From positions 1 to 64,000 of the forward strand of contig JAYEHH010000037.1 of NCBI GenBank assembly GCA_034716235.1: a stretch of DNA of 64,000 bases, in the 5' to 3' direction. Both the position numbers and the translations under genes were made by a program. Below, piece by piece: positions 43,919-52,949 of this stretch. This DNA is from M55B174 sp034716235. GTDB taxonomy: Bacteria > Patescibacteriota > Minisyncoccia > CAIUEV01 > JAHKAQ01. Position 1 is the stretch's first letter. The number at the start of each line of letters is the position of its first letter. The notes under the pieces were generated by a model, which had not been told where the DNA came from, did no database searches, and saw nothing but the letters and a program-made list of their open reading frames with translations.

Positions 43919-43933
43919 AGTAAGAAGAATAGG

Positions 43934-45016
43934 TTATACCGAATAGTTATTTTCTTCAGCCGTCATTTTCAATTTTAATTCTTGCTTTTTTAGGGCTTCT
44001 AAAATATCATCAATTTCTCCATCCATTATTTTTTCCATACCGTGCCAACTTTGTCCTATCCGATGGTCAGTCACTCTGTCTTGAGGAAAATTATAGGTGC
44101 GGATTTTCTCGCTACGGTCCCCAGTGCCAATTTGAGAACTCCTTAAGTTGCTAGCTTTCTTTTGTTTCTCTTCTTTATCATGGGCTAGCAAACGAGAGCG
44201 TAAAATAGAAAAAGCTTTCGCCTTGTTTTTATGTTGAGATTTTTCATCCTGACAGGTAACCACAAGATTGGTTGGTAAGTGAGTTAGGCGAATAGCAGAA
44301 TCGGTAGTATTAACACTTTGCCCTCCGGGTCCCGAGGAACGGTAAGTATCTATTTTGACCTCCTCAGGTTTTATCTCAATATCATGTTCTTCGGCCTGAG
44401 GAAGAACAGCTACCGTAGCGGTAGAGGTATGAATCCGACCACTTTTTTCAGTTTCTGGAATGCGCTGTACTCGATGAACCCCAGATTCATGTTTCAATAT
44501 TCCGTAGATATCTTTTCCATCAATTTGAGCAATTATTTCTTTGGTTCCACCTATGTTATTTTTACTGGCGTTAAGAATAGCTATTTTGAAATCATTTCTT
44601 TCTACATAGCGACTATACATTCTAAAAATATCACCAGCAAAAATACCTGCCTCGTCTCCACCAGCTCCCGCTCTTATTTCTACAATAACATTGCGAGCAT
44701 CATCCGGATCACGAGCAATGGTTAAGTAATTAAACTCTTTCCGCAATTGCTTTAATTCTTTAGAGAATTTTAAATTTTCTTCCTCAGCCATAGTCACCAA
44801 TTCTGTCTCTTCTGCTTCTTTAATCAACCCCTCATTCTCTTGAATGGAATTGTTTAGTTTGTTGATTTTATCTACAACCTCTTTTATTTTTCTTAACTCA
44901 GCATGTTCTCTACTGAGAGCTTTTAGTTTCTGGACATCAGAAACTATCTTAGGGTCACTAAGTTTTTCAGAGATTTCCTCATATCTCTTCAAGTATTTTT
45001 TATAGAGATTAGACAT
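43934..45016 (-). CDS. prfA: Peptide chain release factor 1
   Basis: RF1 ends translation at UAA and UAG. From the ATG at 45016 the protein has 360 residues, the normal RF1 length; an in-frame start at 45067 lies in a decayed simple repeat. The stop-codon tripeptide is PET in HRVQRIPETEKSGR (PxT type, so RF1 and not RF2), and the catalytic motif is GPGGQSVNTTDSAIRL. The N-terminal coiled domain is present. It is cotranscribed with prmC. Confidence 0.97.
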   Translation of the reverse strand: MSNLYKKYLKRYEEISEKLSDPKIVSDVQKLKALSREHAELRKIKEVVDKINKLNNSIQENEGLIKEAEETELVTMAEEENLKFSKELKQLRKEFNYLTIARDPDDARNVIVEIRAGAGGDEAGIFAGDIFRMYSRYVERNDFKIAILNASKNNIGGTKEIIAQIDGKDIYGILKHESGVHRVQRIPETEKSGRIHTSTATVAVLPQAEEHDIEIKPEEVKIDTYRSSGPGGQSVNTTDSAIRLTHLPTNLVVTCQDEKSQHKNKAKAFSILRSRLLAHDKEEKQKKASNLRSSQIGTGDRSEKIRTYNFPQDRVTDHRIGQSWHGMEKIMDGEIDDILEALKKQELKLKMTAEENNYSV

Positions 45017-45117
45017 AGAGATTGATGGACAATGGATAATGGATGAATATCTTTTTCTAATTTTCAATTTTATTTGTCATTCCTGTAAAAGTTAGGTAAT
45101 TCGTTGACAGATATGTC

Positions 45118-45137
45118 ATTCCCGCGTAGGCGGGAAT
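45118..45137. repeat. Palindromic element next to a MITE-like unit
   Basis: Perfect ATTCCC-N8-GGGAAT core. Its right end GGAATCC is also the left terminus of the 179-bp unit that follows. A degenerate relative is at 45075-45115. Confidence 0.8.
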
Positions 45138-45311
45138 CCAGAAACTAGAATAAAATTTCTGAGACTAAATACAAATTAACAATTACTAGAAAGCTGACCT
45201 GTATCATTTTCTAAGTTTCATATAGCTTTACTAGAAGAAATAAGTATTATTTAAAAGTTATTTTACTGTTACAGTAAAATAAGTGCAGTATGTTTTAGAA
45301 ATCTGGATTCC
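45133..45311. repeat. MITE-like unit A (179 bp)
   Basis: It begins GGAATCCAGAAACTAGA and ends with the inverted counterpart TCTGGATTCC, giving imperfect terminal inverted repeats of about 10 bases. The interior is A/T-rich and non-coding. A second diverged copy is at 54720-54879: both share the left end, an internal CTAGAAGAAATAA word and a TTATTGTTA/TTACTGTTA word. Each copy is joined on its left to an ATTCCC palindrome and on its right to tandem cctacctcac or ggcaggc words. Confidence 0.7.
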
Positions 45312-45372
45312 TGCCTTCCTGCCTCACCTACCTCACGGTAGGCAGGCGGTAGGCAGGCACGGGGAATGACAA
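45312..45372. repeat. Inverted and tandem TAGGCAGGC words
   Basis: ctgccttcctgcctcacctacc on the left faces repeated gtaggcaggc on the right, able to form an imperfect hairpin. Similar tandem DNA follows MITE-like unit B at 54928-54990. Confidence 0.6.
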
Positions 45373-45396
45373 ATAAGAAAGTATTGTCTAAAACGT

Positions 45397-45531
45397 CTCG
45401 GGACCCCCGCTTGCCTCGCCGTGCCACAAAATTGTAATGGGTACATTAGTTAGCGAGTTTAGGCGGGCTGGAGTTTATCCCGTCGGACCTGTCCCGCGAA
45501 TGCTGGGGTGACGGGGCGGGAATGACAGGGG
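45397..45531. repeat. Diverged inverted copy of the 229-bp repeat
   Basis: On the minus strand this matches bases 1-110 of the window: ccagcattcgcgggacagg, then ccgacgggataaactcc, gcccgcctaa-ctcgctaact and a GGCACGGCGAGGCAAGCGGG block. It shows several differences, so it is older than the 1/35991 pair. With the preceding units it fills 45068-45537, which holds no gene. Confidence 0.75.
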
Positions 45532-45537
45532 AAAAAG

Positions 45538-45882
45538 CTAGTTGGCTTTGATCTTGGTCTTGGCCTTGGCTTTGGCTTTCTTTCCAACCTTAAGATCGCT
45601 AATTTTTTTCTTGCCAATAATTTTTTTCTTGGTTTTCTTTTTAGCCTTCTTAGCGCTGGTAACTACTTTTTTTTCAATGCTCTTGGATTTACCGAGTCTT
45701 TTCATGAAACGGTCAACTCTTCCTGTGGCATCTACAATTTTTTTCTTGCCTGTATAGAAAGGATGACAAGCGCTACAAATTTCTATATCCATGGTAGAAA
45801 CAGAAGCTCTAGTTTTTACTACATTGCCGCAAGCACATTTAATAGTGCAAGGACCATATTCTGGGTGGATGTCTTTTTTCAT
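45538..45882 (-). CDS. rpmE: 50S ribosomal protein L31 (bL31), zinc form
   Basis: L31 bridges the subunits at the 50S central protuberance. The 114-residue product starts MKKDIHPEYGPCTIKCACGN and has the zinc set C16, C18, C36, C39 with CSACHPFYTGKKK. The normal protein ends near residue 70; here a Lys/Ala-rich tail of about 45 residues follows. It is transcribed alone, opposite to pgk. Confidence 0.96.
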   Translation of the reverse strand: MKKDIHPEYGPCTIKCACGNVVKTRASVSTMDIEICSACHPFYTGKKKIVDATGRVDRFMKRLGKSKSIEKKVVTSAKKAKKKTKKKIIGKKKISDLKVGKKAKAKAKTKIKAN

Positions 45883-45983
45883 AATTGGTTAGTTATATTT
45901 TTTCTATGTCAATAAAATCGCATATTTGCGGGAAATAGTCAATTGAATTTACAATCCCATCGGTTATCGGTCGTTAGAGCCAT

Positions 45984-46013
45984 TTGCGTCGTTACCTTGT
46001 TACGGTATATAAT
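45984..46013 (+). promoter_or_regulatory. Candidate promoter of the pgk-eno-gpmI cluster
   Basis: TTGCGT (45984-45989) and TATAAT (46008-46013) are 18 bases apart, about 85 bases before the pgk ATG. Confidence 0.5.
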
Positions 46014-46098
46014 GCCAATAAGGAAGTTGTAGTTGAGTGACATTTTTGAGTAAGTGGGTCTGAGAAATTTTAAGCTTGTCAGCCTTAATAAAAAAAAG

Positions 46099-47190
46099 AT
46101 GACAGAATTAAAAACTATAGACAAAAATGATGTTTCTAACAAGACGGTTGTTTTGAGAGTGGACTTTAATTGCCCGATTAAAAAAGGACAGGTCCTAGAT
46201 ACTTATCGGATTGATCGTAGCCTAGACACAATCCAGTATCTATTTAATAACGGGGTTAAAAAAATTGTTATCTTGGCTCACTTAGGGCGTCCTAACGGAA
46301 AATTTAAAAAATCGCTTTCTCTGGCACCAATAGTAGCAGTTTTTGCTAATAGAATGGCAGATTTTGGTTTGGGGGATTTTAATATTAAGTTACTCAAATA
46401 CAAAAAAGATGTTGGAGAATGTGTGGCCGAGGCTAATAAAATAAAAAACAGAGTAACCTTTTTACCCAATATTCGTTTCTGGAAAGAAGAAATAGAAAAT
46501 AATGAAGATTTTAGTAAAAAACTGGCCGAATTGGGTGAAATTTTTGTAAATGATGCCTTTAGCGTTGCTCATCGGTTACAGGCCTCAGTTGTAGGCATTC
46601 CTAAATATCTGCCCAGTTACGCTGGATTTCTTTTAGCAACCGAAGTAAAACAAATTGAGGAAACTATTAAACATCCAGTTAGCCCTGCTGTAGCTGTAAT
46701 TGGAGGAGTAAAATTAGAAACTAAAATCCCTGTTTTAAAATCTTTAGCTAAAAATTATGATAAAATTTTAGTGGGAGGACTAATCGCCGTTGAATTGCAG
46801 AAGGAATCTCCAGCAGCCAAAGAGCTACTAAAACATTTTTCAGCTGGCAAACTAATACTTCCGCTAGGATACAAAGACGAAAAAAAACGAGATATAAATG
46901 AAGAAACGGCTCAAAAGTTTGCCAAAATAATTGCTTCTGCCAAAACAATTCTTTGGAACGGACCTTTGGGAAAATTTGAGGAGGCACCTTTTGACAAGGG
47001 AAGCAAAATTGTTGGTCAAGCTGTCGCCGAATCTAAAGCCTACACAATGGCTGGAGGTGGAGAAACCAATGCCCTGCTTAAAATACTTGGAATTTTTGAT
47101 AAAATAGACTTTGTTTCTACTGGAGGAGGAGCGATGTTGAAACTTATCGGAGAAGGAGAATTGCCAGGAGTAAAAGTTCTGAGACAATAA
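46099..47190 (+). CDS. pgk: Phosphoglycerate kinase
   Basis: Pgk makes ATP from 1,3-bisphosphoglycerate. From the ATG at 46099 the protein has 363 residues, about 30 fewer than usual. It has VVLRVDFNCPIKKG (substrate site), LAHLGRPNG, FLPNIRFWKEE, NDAFSVAHR, the hinge region LWNGPLGKFE and the nucleotide-binding AGGGETNALL. A GTG start at 46054 would add 15 residues without a conserved match and is not preferred. It is the first gene of a lower-glycolysis run with eno and gpmI. Confidence 0.96.
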   Translation: MTELKTIDKNDVSNKTVVLRVDFNCPIKKGQVLDTYRIDRSLDTIQYLFNNGVKKIVILAHLGRPNGKFKKSLSLAPIVAVFANRMADFGLGDFNIKLLKYKKDVGECVAEANKIKNRVTFLPNIRFWKEEIENNEDFSKKLAELGEIFVNDAFSVAHRLQASVVGIPKYLPSYAGFLLATEVKQIEETIKHPVSPAVAVIGGVKLETKIPVLKSLAKNYDKILVGGLIAVELQKESPAAKELLKHFSAGKLILPLGYKDEKKRDINEETAQKFAKIIASAKTILWNGPLGKFEEAPFDKGSKIVGQAVAESKAYTMAGGGETNALLKILGIFDKIDFVSTGGGAMLKLIGEGELPGVKVLRQ

Positions 47191-47236
47191 AAATCAAGGC
47201 AATGGAATATCTTGACCCTATTTTTAAATTTATTTC

Positions 47237-48496
47237 ATGAAAATTAAAAAAATCACTGCTTATGAAATTCTCGATTCCCGAGGGAATCCGACAGTTAGAG
47301 TCAAACTTACAACGGAGAATGGAGCATTAGCCTCTGCTAATGTTCCCTCAGGAGCTTCAACGGGAGAACACGAGGCTTTAGAATTAAGAGATAATGATCC
47401 AGCCAGATTTAATGGTAAGGGGGTTTTACAAGCAATTAAAAATATAAAGGAGAAAATTGCCCCTGAGTTAATCGGTATGGAAATAACCGATCAAGAAAAA
47501 ATTGATCAGAAAATGATTCAACTGGACGGAACTGCCAATAAGACAAATTTAGGAGCTAACTCTACCCTAGGAGTTTCGCTAGCTATTGCTAGAGCAATGG
47601 CCGAAGAAAAACATTTACCACTCTATAAATATTTAGCGCAACTTAATGGCTCTGCAGAAGAAGAAATTGTCTTCCCTAATCCAATGTGCAATGTTATCAA
47701 CGGTGGCGCTCATGCTGATTCTGGGATGGATATTCAGGAATATATGCTTGTTGCTACAGGGATTGACTCTGTTCAAGAAAAGGTTAGAGCTTTATCGGAA
47801 ATCTATCATGCTTTAAAAACAAGGCTCAAAAAAGATAAATATACTATAGCGGTTGGCGATGAAGGAGGATTTGCCCCAAGACTTAAAAGCAATGCAGAGC
47901 CATTGGAATATTTAACGGTGGCCACCGAAGAAGCTGGTTATAAAGTAGGAAAAGATATTAATTTTGCTCTTGATGTAGCTGCTTCTGAATTCTATGATCC
48001 GCAATCTCAGAAATATATTTTAAAGCTGGATGAGAAAGAATTATCAGCTGAAGAATTAATCAGTTACTATGAGGAACTAATCGCCAAATATCCAATAATC
48101 ATCATAGAAGATGGGTTGGCAGAAGATGATATTGAAGGCTGGAAACTATTTAATCAAAAATGCGGAGAAAAAATCAGTATTATGGGAGATGATTTTACCG
48201 TAACCAATAAACAAAGATTGAATTGGGCGTTAGAGAATAAAGCTCTCAATAGTATTCTCATAAAGCCTAACCAGATTGGAACCCTTACCGAAACTCTAGA
48301 ATGTATAAAAATAAGTCAGGAGCAAGGATTGAAAATAGCAATTTCTCATAGAAGTGGAGACACTCGGGATGACTTTATTGCCGATTTAGCGGTAGGAGTT
48401 GGAGCAGACTGGCTTAAATCTGGTTCAATGGCTAGAAGCGAAAGAGTATCTAAATATAATCGTCTGCTGGAAATTAAAAACGAAGAAGCAAATTAA
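47237..48496 (+). CDS. eno: Enolase
   Basis: Enolase converts 2-phosphoglycerate to phosphoenolpyruvate. The 419-residue protein has the N-terminal ILDSRGNPTVRV, SGASTGEHEALELRD, the Mg ligands in LDVAASEFY, IIEDGLAEDD and GDDFTVTN, the catalytic Lys in LIKPNQIGT, and SHRSGDTRDDFIADLAVG. Normal length. It ends 11 bases before the gpmI ATG. Confidence 0.98.
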   Translation: MKIKKITAYEILDSRGNPTVRVKLTTENGALASANVPSGASTGEHEALELRDNDPARFNGKGVLQAIKNIKEKIAPELIGMEITDQEKIDQKMIQLDGTANKTNLGANSTLGVSLAIARAMAEEKHLPLYKYLAQLNGSAEEEIVFPNPMCNVINGGAHADSGMDIQEYMLVATGIDSVQEKVRALSEIYHALKTRLKKDKYTIAVGDEGGFAPRLKSNAEPLEYLTVATEEAGYKVGKDINFALDVAASEFYDPQSQKYILKLDEKELSAEELISYYEELIAKYPIIIIEDGLAEDDIEGWKLFNQKCGEKISIMGDDFTVTNKQRLNWALENKALNSILIKPNQIGTLTETLECIKISQEQGLKIAISHRSGDTRDDFIADLAVGVGADWLKSGSMARSERVSKYNRLLEIKNEEAN

Positions 48497-48507
48497 TTTT
48501 GAAAATA

Positions 48508-50052
48508 ATGGAATCTCAAAAAAATACTAATCCTTACGTAGCTGTTATCTTAGATGGTTTTGGTATGGCTCCGAAATATGAAGGTAATGCAGTAGAACTT
48601 GCTAGAAAACCAAACTATGACAAATTAAAAAAGCAATATCCCTATACAGAATTAGGGGCATCAGGAAAAGATGTTGGGCTAGAAGCTGGTGGAATGTCGG
48701 GAAGTGAAGTAGGGCATACCAACATTGGCGCCGGGCGAGTAATTGAACAAGAATCAAAAATTATTTCTCAGGGTATTGACGATAAGACATTTTTTCAAAA
48801 TCCGGTTTTACTAAAAGCGGTAAATCATGTAGAAAAAATTGGTTCTAGATTACATCTGGTGGGGCTTCTCTCTAGTGATAACAGCCCTCACTCAAAACTC
48901 AAACATTTTACTGCCATTTTAGAAATAGCCAAACAAAAAGGGATTAGTGAAGTTTTTATTCATTTTTTTACTGATGGTCGAGATTCTAAGCCTCAGAGTG
49001 CAGAAAAACATTTGAAAAAGTGGAACAATATAATGGATACAATTGGAATTGGAAAAGTGGCTACTGTCGGAGGTAGGTTTTACGGAATGGATAGGGTTAA
49101 AAATTGGGATCGGTTAAAAATGGCTTATAATGCCATGGCTAAAGGAGAAGGAGAAAAAGCTGATTCTGCCCAAGAAGCCATTAAGCAAGCCAGGGCTCAG
49201 AAATTAATCGATGAATATATTTTGCCCACGGTAATTTATGAGCAAGGAAAACCAGTTGCTAAAATAGCAGACAACGATGCAGTTATCTTTTTCAATCTGC
49301 GATCAGATAGAGCTCGACAACTAACCAAACTATTTGTTTTAGAAGAATCAACGGAAACAGAGTTACCTCAACCGAGAGTCAAAAATCTTTTCTTTGTTAC
49401 TCTGACTGATTTTGGTCCCGATATTAATACGCACACTGCTTTTGCTGCTAATAATATCTATCAAACCCTACCTAGCGCCTTGGCTAATTCTCGACAATTA
49501 TATATTTCAGAAACGGAAAAATTTGCCCACGTAACTTTTTTTCTCAATGGGGGCTTTCCGGATTCTGTCGCTGGAGAAAAACGAATTATGATTCCTTCTC
49601 CAGATGTGAATTCCTACGCCGAAACTCCAGAAATGTCTGCTAAAGCCATTACAGATGTTATAATAAAATATACAGAAGAAGAAGCCTATGATTTTATTTT
49701 GGTCAATTATCCCAATCCAGACATGCTTGGCCATACCGGAGATATAAAGGCAACGGTCAAAGGGATAGAATTTGTAGATAAATGTTTAGGGAGGCTCTGG
49801 AAAGAAATTCAGAAACGGGAAGGAGGAATGTTTGTTTTTGCTGACCATGGGAATGCAGACGAAATGCTTGATAAAAAAACGGGAGAAAAATTGACTTTCC
49901 ATACAACAAATCCGGTTCCTTTTATTATGGCTTATGATAAGCTGAGAGGAAAGAAGTTAGCGACCGGTGGAAAATTAGGGAATATCGCTCCGTCTATCTT
50001 AAAAACTATGGATATAAAAAAGGAAAGAAAGATGGGAGAAGAATTATTTTAA
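48508..50052 (+). CDS. gpmI: 2,3-bisphosphoglycerate-independent phosphoglycerate mutase
   Basis: This alkaline-phosphatase-fold enzyme interconverts 3- and 2-phosphoglycerate. The 514-residue protein has AVILDGFGM (metal Asp), the phosphoserine site GGMSGSEVGHTNIGAGR, HFFTDGRDSKPQSAEKH, the RSDRARQLT block and the late metal ligands ADHGNADEM and LTFHTTNPVPF. A TTG at 48499 is in frame, but the ATG at 48508 fits the family better. With pgk and eno it completes the route to phosphoenolpyruvate. Confidence 0.96.
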   Translation: MESQKNTNPYVAVILDGFGMAPKYEGNAVELARKPNYDKLKKQYPYTELGASGKDVGLEAGGMSGSEVGHTNIGAGRVIEQESKIISQGIDDKTFFQNPVLLKAVNHVEKIGSRLHLVGLLSSDNSPHSKLKHFTAILEIAKQKGISEVFIHFFTDGRDSKPQSAEKHLKKWNNIMDTIGIGKVATVGGRFYGMDRVKNWDRLKMAYNAMAKGEGEKADSAQEAIKQARAQKLIDEYILPTVIYEQGKPVAKIADNDAVIFFNLRSDRARQLTKLFVLEESTETELPQPRVKNLFFVTLTDFGPDINTHTAFAANNIYQTLPSALANSRQLYISETEKFAHVTFFLNGGFPDSVAGEKRIMIPSPDVNSYAETPEMSAKAITDVIIKYTEEEAYDFILVNYPNPDMLGHTGDIKATVKGIEFVDKCLGRLWKEIQKREGGMFVFADHGNADEMLDKKTGEKLTFHTTNPVPFIMAYDKLRGKKLATGGKLGNIAPSILKTMDIKKERKMGEELF

Positions 50053-50079
50053 TTAATGATTTTTTAATTTATTAAACAT

Positions 50080-51018
50080 ATGGATAATCAACTTACTACT
50101 ATTGGTTCAGCTACTAGGGATATTTTTCTAATTCCTAAAAAGGTGGATATAATTGACAATAAAAAAGATTTAACTCGTCAAAAACTGATGGCTTTTGAAT
50201 ATGGGGCTAAAGAAACAGTTGATTATCTAAGTATCCATACGGGAGGAACGGCGGTAAATGTAGCAGTGGGATTGGCAAGGCAAGGGATAAAAACTGCTGC
50301 CAATTGTGCCGTTGGTAACGATGAATCAGGTCAATCAGTTTTGGACACTCTAAAGAAAGAAGGAGTAGCTACTTCTTTAGTAGCCATTTCCCAGCACAGT
50401 AAAACTGATCGCTCTCTTATTATTCTAGATAAAAAAACAGGCGAACGGACGGTATTTATTAACAAAAGTGCCAGTCGGCACTTAACAGTTGACTGCTCTT
50501 CAATTGAATCGGAATCCATATTCCTTTCCTCTCTAAAATATAATTGGGAAAAAAAGTTTAAAGTACTTGAAAAATGTGTAGTCGCTTCTCATAAAAGATT
50601 ATTCTTTACCCCCGGAACGGCTCAAATTAAAGCGGGCACAGAAAAATTGGCCGATTTCCTGCGACAGGTTGAAGTGATATTTCTTAATGAGGACGAAGCT
50701 CTTGAATTTACTCGTCAAAAAACAAAAGTAGAAATTAAAGAAATGATGAAAGATATTTATAGCTATGGTCCTAAAGTGGTGGTGATTACCGCCGGGGAAA
50801 AAGGAGTTTATGTTTATAGTGACCATACCTTTTTTCATACTCCTTCTGAAAAAATAAAAATTAAGGATGCTACTGGGGCGGGAGACGCTTTTACTTCGGG
50901 CTTTTTAGCAACGTATCTCAGAGGTGGGTCATTGAAAGTGGCGGTTAAGAATGGTATCCGCAACTCTGTTTCAGTAATAACTCACCTTGGAACATTAGAA
51001 GGATTATTAAAAAAATAA
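50080..51018 (+). CDS. PfkB/ribokinase-family carbohydrate kinase
   Basis: The 312-residue product has the family N-terminal GGTAVNVAVGLARQG (about 53-67) and the C-terminal signature IKDATGAGDAFTSGFLATYLRGG with the catalytic Asp. Substrates in the family include ribose, fructose 6-phosphate, adenosine and others; the specificity is not readable. Position between gpmI and pduL suggests central carbon metabolism. It could feed pentose or hexose phosphates into glycolysis. Confidence 0.88.
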   Translation: MDNQLTTIGSATRDIFLIPKKVDIIDNKKDLTRQKLMAFEYGAKETVDYLSIHTGGTAVNVAVGLARQGIKTAANCAVGNDESGQSVLDTLKKEGVATSLVAISQHSKTDRSLIILDKKTGERTVFINKSASRHLTVDCSSIESESIFLSSLKYNWEKKFKVLEKCVVASHKRLFFTPGTAQIKAGTEKLADFLRQVEVIFLNEDEALEFTRQKTKVEIKEMMKDIYSYGPKVVVITAGEKGVYVYSDHTFFHTPSEKIKIKDATGAGDAFTSGFLATYLRGGSLKVAVKNGIRNSVSVITHLGTLEGLLKK

Positions 51019-51027
51019 ATTATTTTT

Positions 51028-51615
51028 ATGCAACGAATTCCTATCGAAATTTCAGCACGGCACTTACACCTATCGCGAGCTGATACAGATATTATTTTTG
51101 GGAAAGGCTACCAATTACATGTTTTTAAAAAATTATCGCAACCAGGATCTTTTTCTACTCAAGAAACTGTTAAAATAATTTACAAGGGAAAATCTGGGGA
51201 AAAAAGTTTAGAGAAAGTTAGAATCATTGCTCCTCTAAGAGATCATTCTCAGCTGGAGCTTGCTGGAACAGATGCTCGACGGTTAGGAGCTAAGCCTCCT
51301 ATTCGTCTTAGTGGGAATATTGAGGGTACCCCTGGGTTTGAAATTGTAGGGCCAGCAGGAGCAGTGGCTAAAGAAGAAGGGATGATAATTGCCAAAAGAC
51401 ATTTACATGTTTCTCCTAAAGAAGCGGAGGAGTTATCCCTTAAAAACGGAAATGAAATTAAGGTTAAAGCTGGTGGAGATGGAGAACGAGAGCTTATTTT
51501 TTGCAAAGTGGTTGTGAGGGTGGCAGAAAATTTCAAATTAGCCATGCATATTGATACCGATGAAAGTAACGCCGTTGGTATGACAAGTTGTGGATATGGG
51601 GAAATAACTTTATAA
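51028..51615 (+). CDS. pduL: PduL-type phosphate acyltransferase
   Basis: PduL converts acyl-CoA and phosphate to acyl phosphate and CoA. The 195-residue product has two copies of the PduL His motif: EISARHLHLS (residues 8-17, H12 and H14) and AKRHLHVSPKEAEEL, with IAPLRDHSQLELAGTDARRLG between them. The size fits a housekeeping PduL without a microcompartment targeting peptide. It directly precedes ackA, so acetyl-CoA and acetate are the likely substrates, standing in for the usual Pta. Confidence 0.92.
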   Translation: MQRIPIEISARHLHLSRADTDIIFGKGYQLHVFKKLSQPGSFSTQETVKIIYKGKSGEKSLEKVRIIAPLRDHSQLELAGTDARRLGAKPPIRLSGNIEGTPGFEIVGPAGAVAKEEGMIIAKRHLHVSPKEAEELSLKNGNEIKVKAGGDGERELIFCKVVVRVAENFKLAMHIDTDESNAVGMTSCGYGEITL

Positions 51616-51690
51616 CCTTATAACTTTACAACTTTACAAACTTTACAAACTTTATAAACTTTACAAATTTTATAACTTTATGAACTTTCT
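51612..51690. repeat. Tandem AACTTTA array before ackA
   Basis: About nine units of an 8-9-base word (aactttaca, aactttataa) run from the pduL stop to 1 base before the ackA ATG. Confidence 0.85.
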
Positions 51691-52746
51691 ATGTCTATCT
51701 TAGCTATAAATTCAGGAAGCCAAACTTTAAAGTACAAGCTGTACCAAGCGGAAAGTTTTAAATTAATAAAAGAAGGAAAGATTGAAAATATCGGGTTTGG
51801 TAAAATAAAAAATCATTTTGAAGCTATTAATCAGGTCAGGGAAGAAATTCAAGAATATGAGTCAGAACTTAAAATTATTGGACACCGTTACGTCAATGGA
51901 GGACTGGAATTCATTGATCCTCAAGTCATAGATCAAGCTAAGGCGAAAACTCTGGAACAATATAATAGCTTAGCCCCTCTCCATAATCCAGCCAACTTAG
52001 CAGGAATCAGGGCTACCTTAAAAATGATTCCGCAAGCTACAAATGTAGCGGTTTTTGATACGCATTTTTACAAAGATCTTCCAGAAGTAGCTTGGCGCTA
52101 TGCTTTAAATAAAAAAATAGCTGACGAGAATAATTATCGTCGCTTAGGTTTTCATGGTATTTCTCACGCCTATGCTGTTTCTCAAGTTGCTACCGTTCTG
52201 AAAAAGAAGGTTAATGAAATGAAAATAATTTCTTTGCATTTAGGGGGAGGAGCCAGTATAACGGCTACCAATAATGGTAAGGTGGTGGATACCAGTATGG
52301 GCTTTACTCCGGCAGAGGGCTTAATGATGATGACCCGTTCTGGTGATATTGATCCAGGGATTCTTATTGATTTAGTCAGGAAGGGGATGGGAGGAGATGA
52401 GTTGGACGAACTCCTGAATTACCAAAGCGGTATTTACGGTATTTGTAATAAGCAAAGCATGTTAGCAGTGTTGGAAGATTTAAAAGAGAAAAAAACTAAA
52501 GATGTTCAATTAGCTTTTGAAATGTATGTTTATCGGATTAAGAAATATATCGGAGCTTACTATGCGATTTTAGGAGGTTGTGATGCTTTAGTTTTCACGG
52601 GGACAATAGGGGCTGGCAATCCTGAGACCCGAGAAGCCGTAATGGAAGGCCTAGATTTTGTTGCCGAGGTTCCAGTATTAGTTATTCCTACCGATGAAGA
52701 AATTATGATTGCTAAAGAGGCATACGATGTAGTGAAAAGTTCATAA
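51691..52746 (+). CDS. ackA: Acetate kinase, short form
   Basis: AckA makes ATP and acetate from acetyl phosphate. The 351-residue protein starts SILAINSGSQTLKYKLY and has HRYVNGG, VFDTHFYKDLP, RRLGFHGISHAYAV, LGGGASITA and TGTIGAGNPETREAVM. It is about 45 residues shorter than E. coli AckA, with trimmed loops in the N-terminal half, but every ASKHA motif is present. Together with PduL it gives substrate-level phosphorylation, as expected in a fermenting cell without respiration. Confidence 0.95.
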   Translation: MSILAINSGSQTLKYKLYQAESFKLIKEGKIENIGFGKIKNHFEAINQVREEIQEYESELKIIGHRYVNGGLEFIDPQVIDQAKAKTLEQYNSLAPLHNPANLAGIRATLKMIPQATNVAVFDTHFYKDLPEVAWRYALNKKIADENNYRRLGFHGISHAYAVSQVATVLKKKVNEMKIISLHLGGGASITATNNGKVVDTSMGFTPAEGLMMMTRSGDIDPGILIDLVRKGMGGDELDELLNYQSGIYGICNKQSMLAVLEDLKEKKTKDVQLAFEMYVYRIKKYIGAYYAILGGCDALVFTGTIGAGNPETREAVMEGLDFVAEVPVLVIPTDEEIMIAKEAYDVVKSS

Positions 52747-52889
52747 AGGAATTTTTTACACAGAGGGTGATCCGCCTCTGGATAATGGATAATGGATAAT
52801 GGACAATTGATGATTCCACCTAGAGGGTGACCAGTCTCTGGCTGGTTGCTTAATGACAAGTTCGTAAAGATGGGACAATTCATAATTTC

Positions 52890-52932
52890 TTAATCACTTT
52901 ATGAACTTTATGAACTTTATGAACTTTCTACT
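52890..52932. repeat. Tandem ATGAACTTT array
   Basis: Four near-perfect 9-base units (cactttatg, aactttatg) precede recJ. The preceding 52760-52860 holds CTGGCTGG and GGGTGACC words and ATAATGG words. Confidence 0.8.
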
Positions 52933-52949
52933 TTTAAATTACATTGCTT

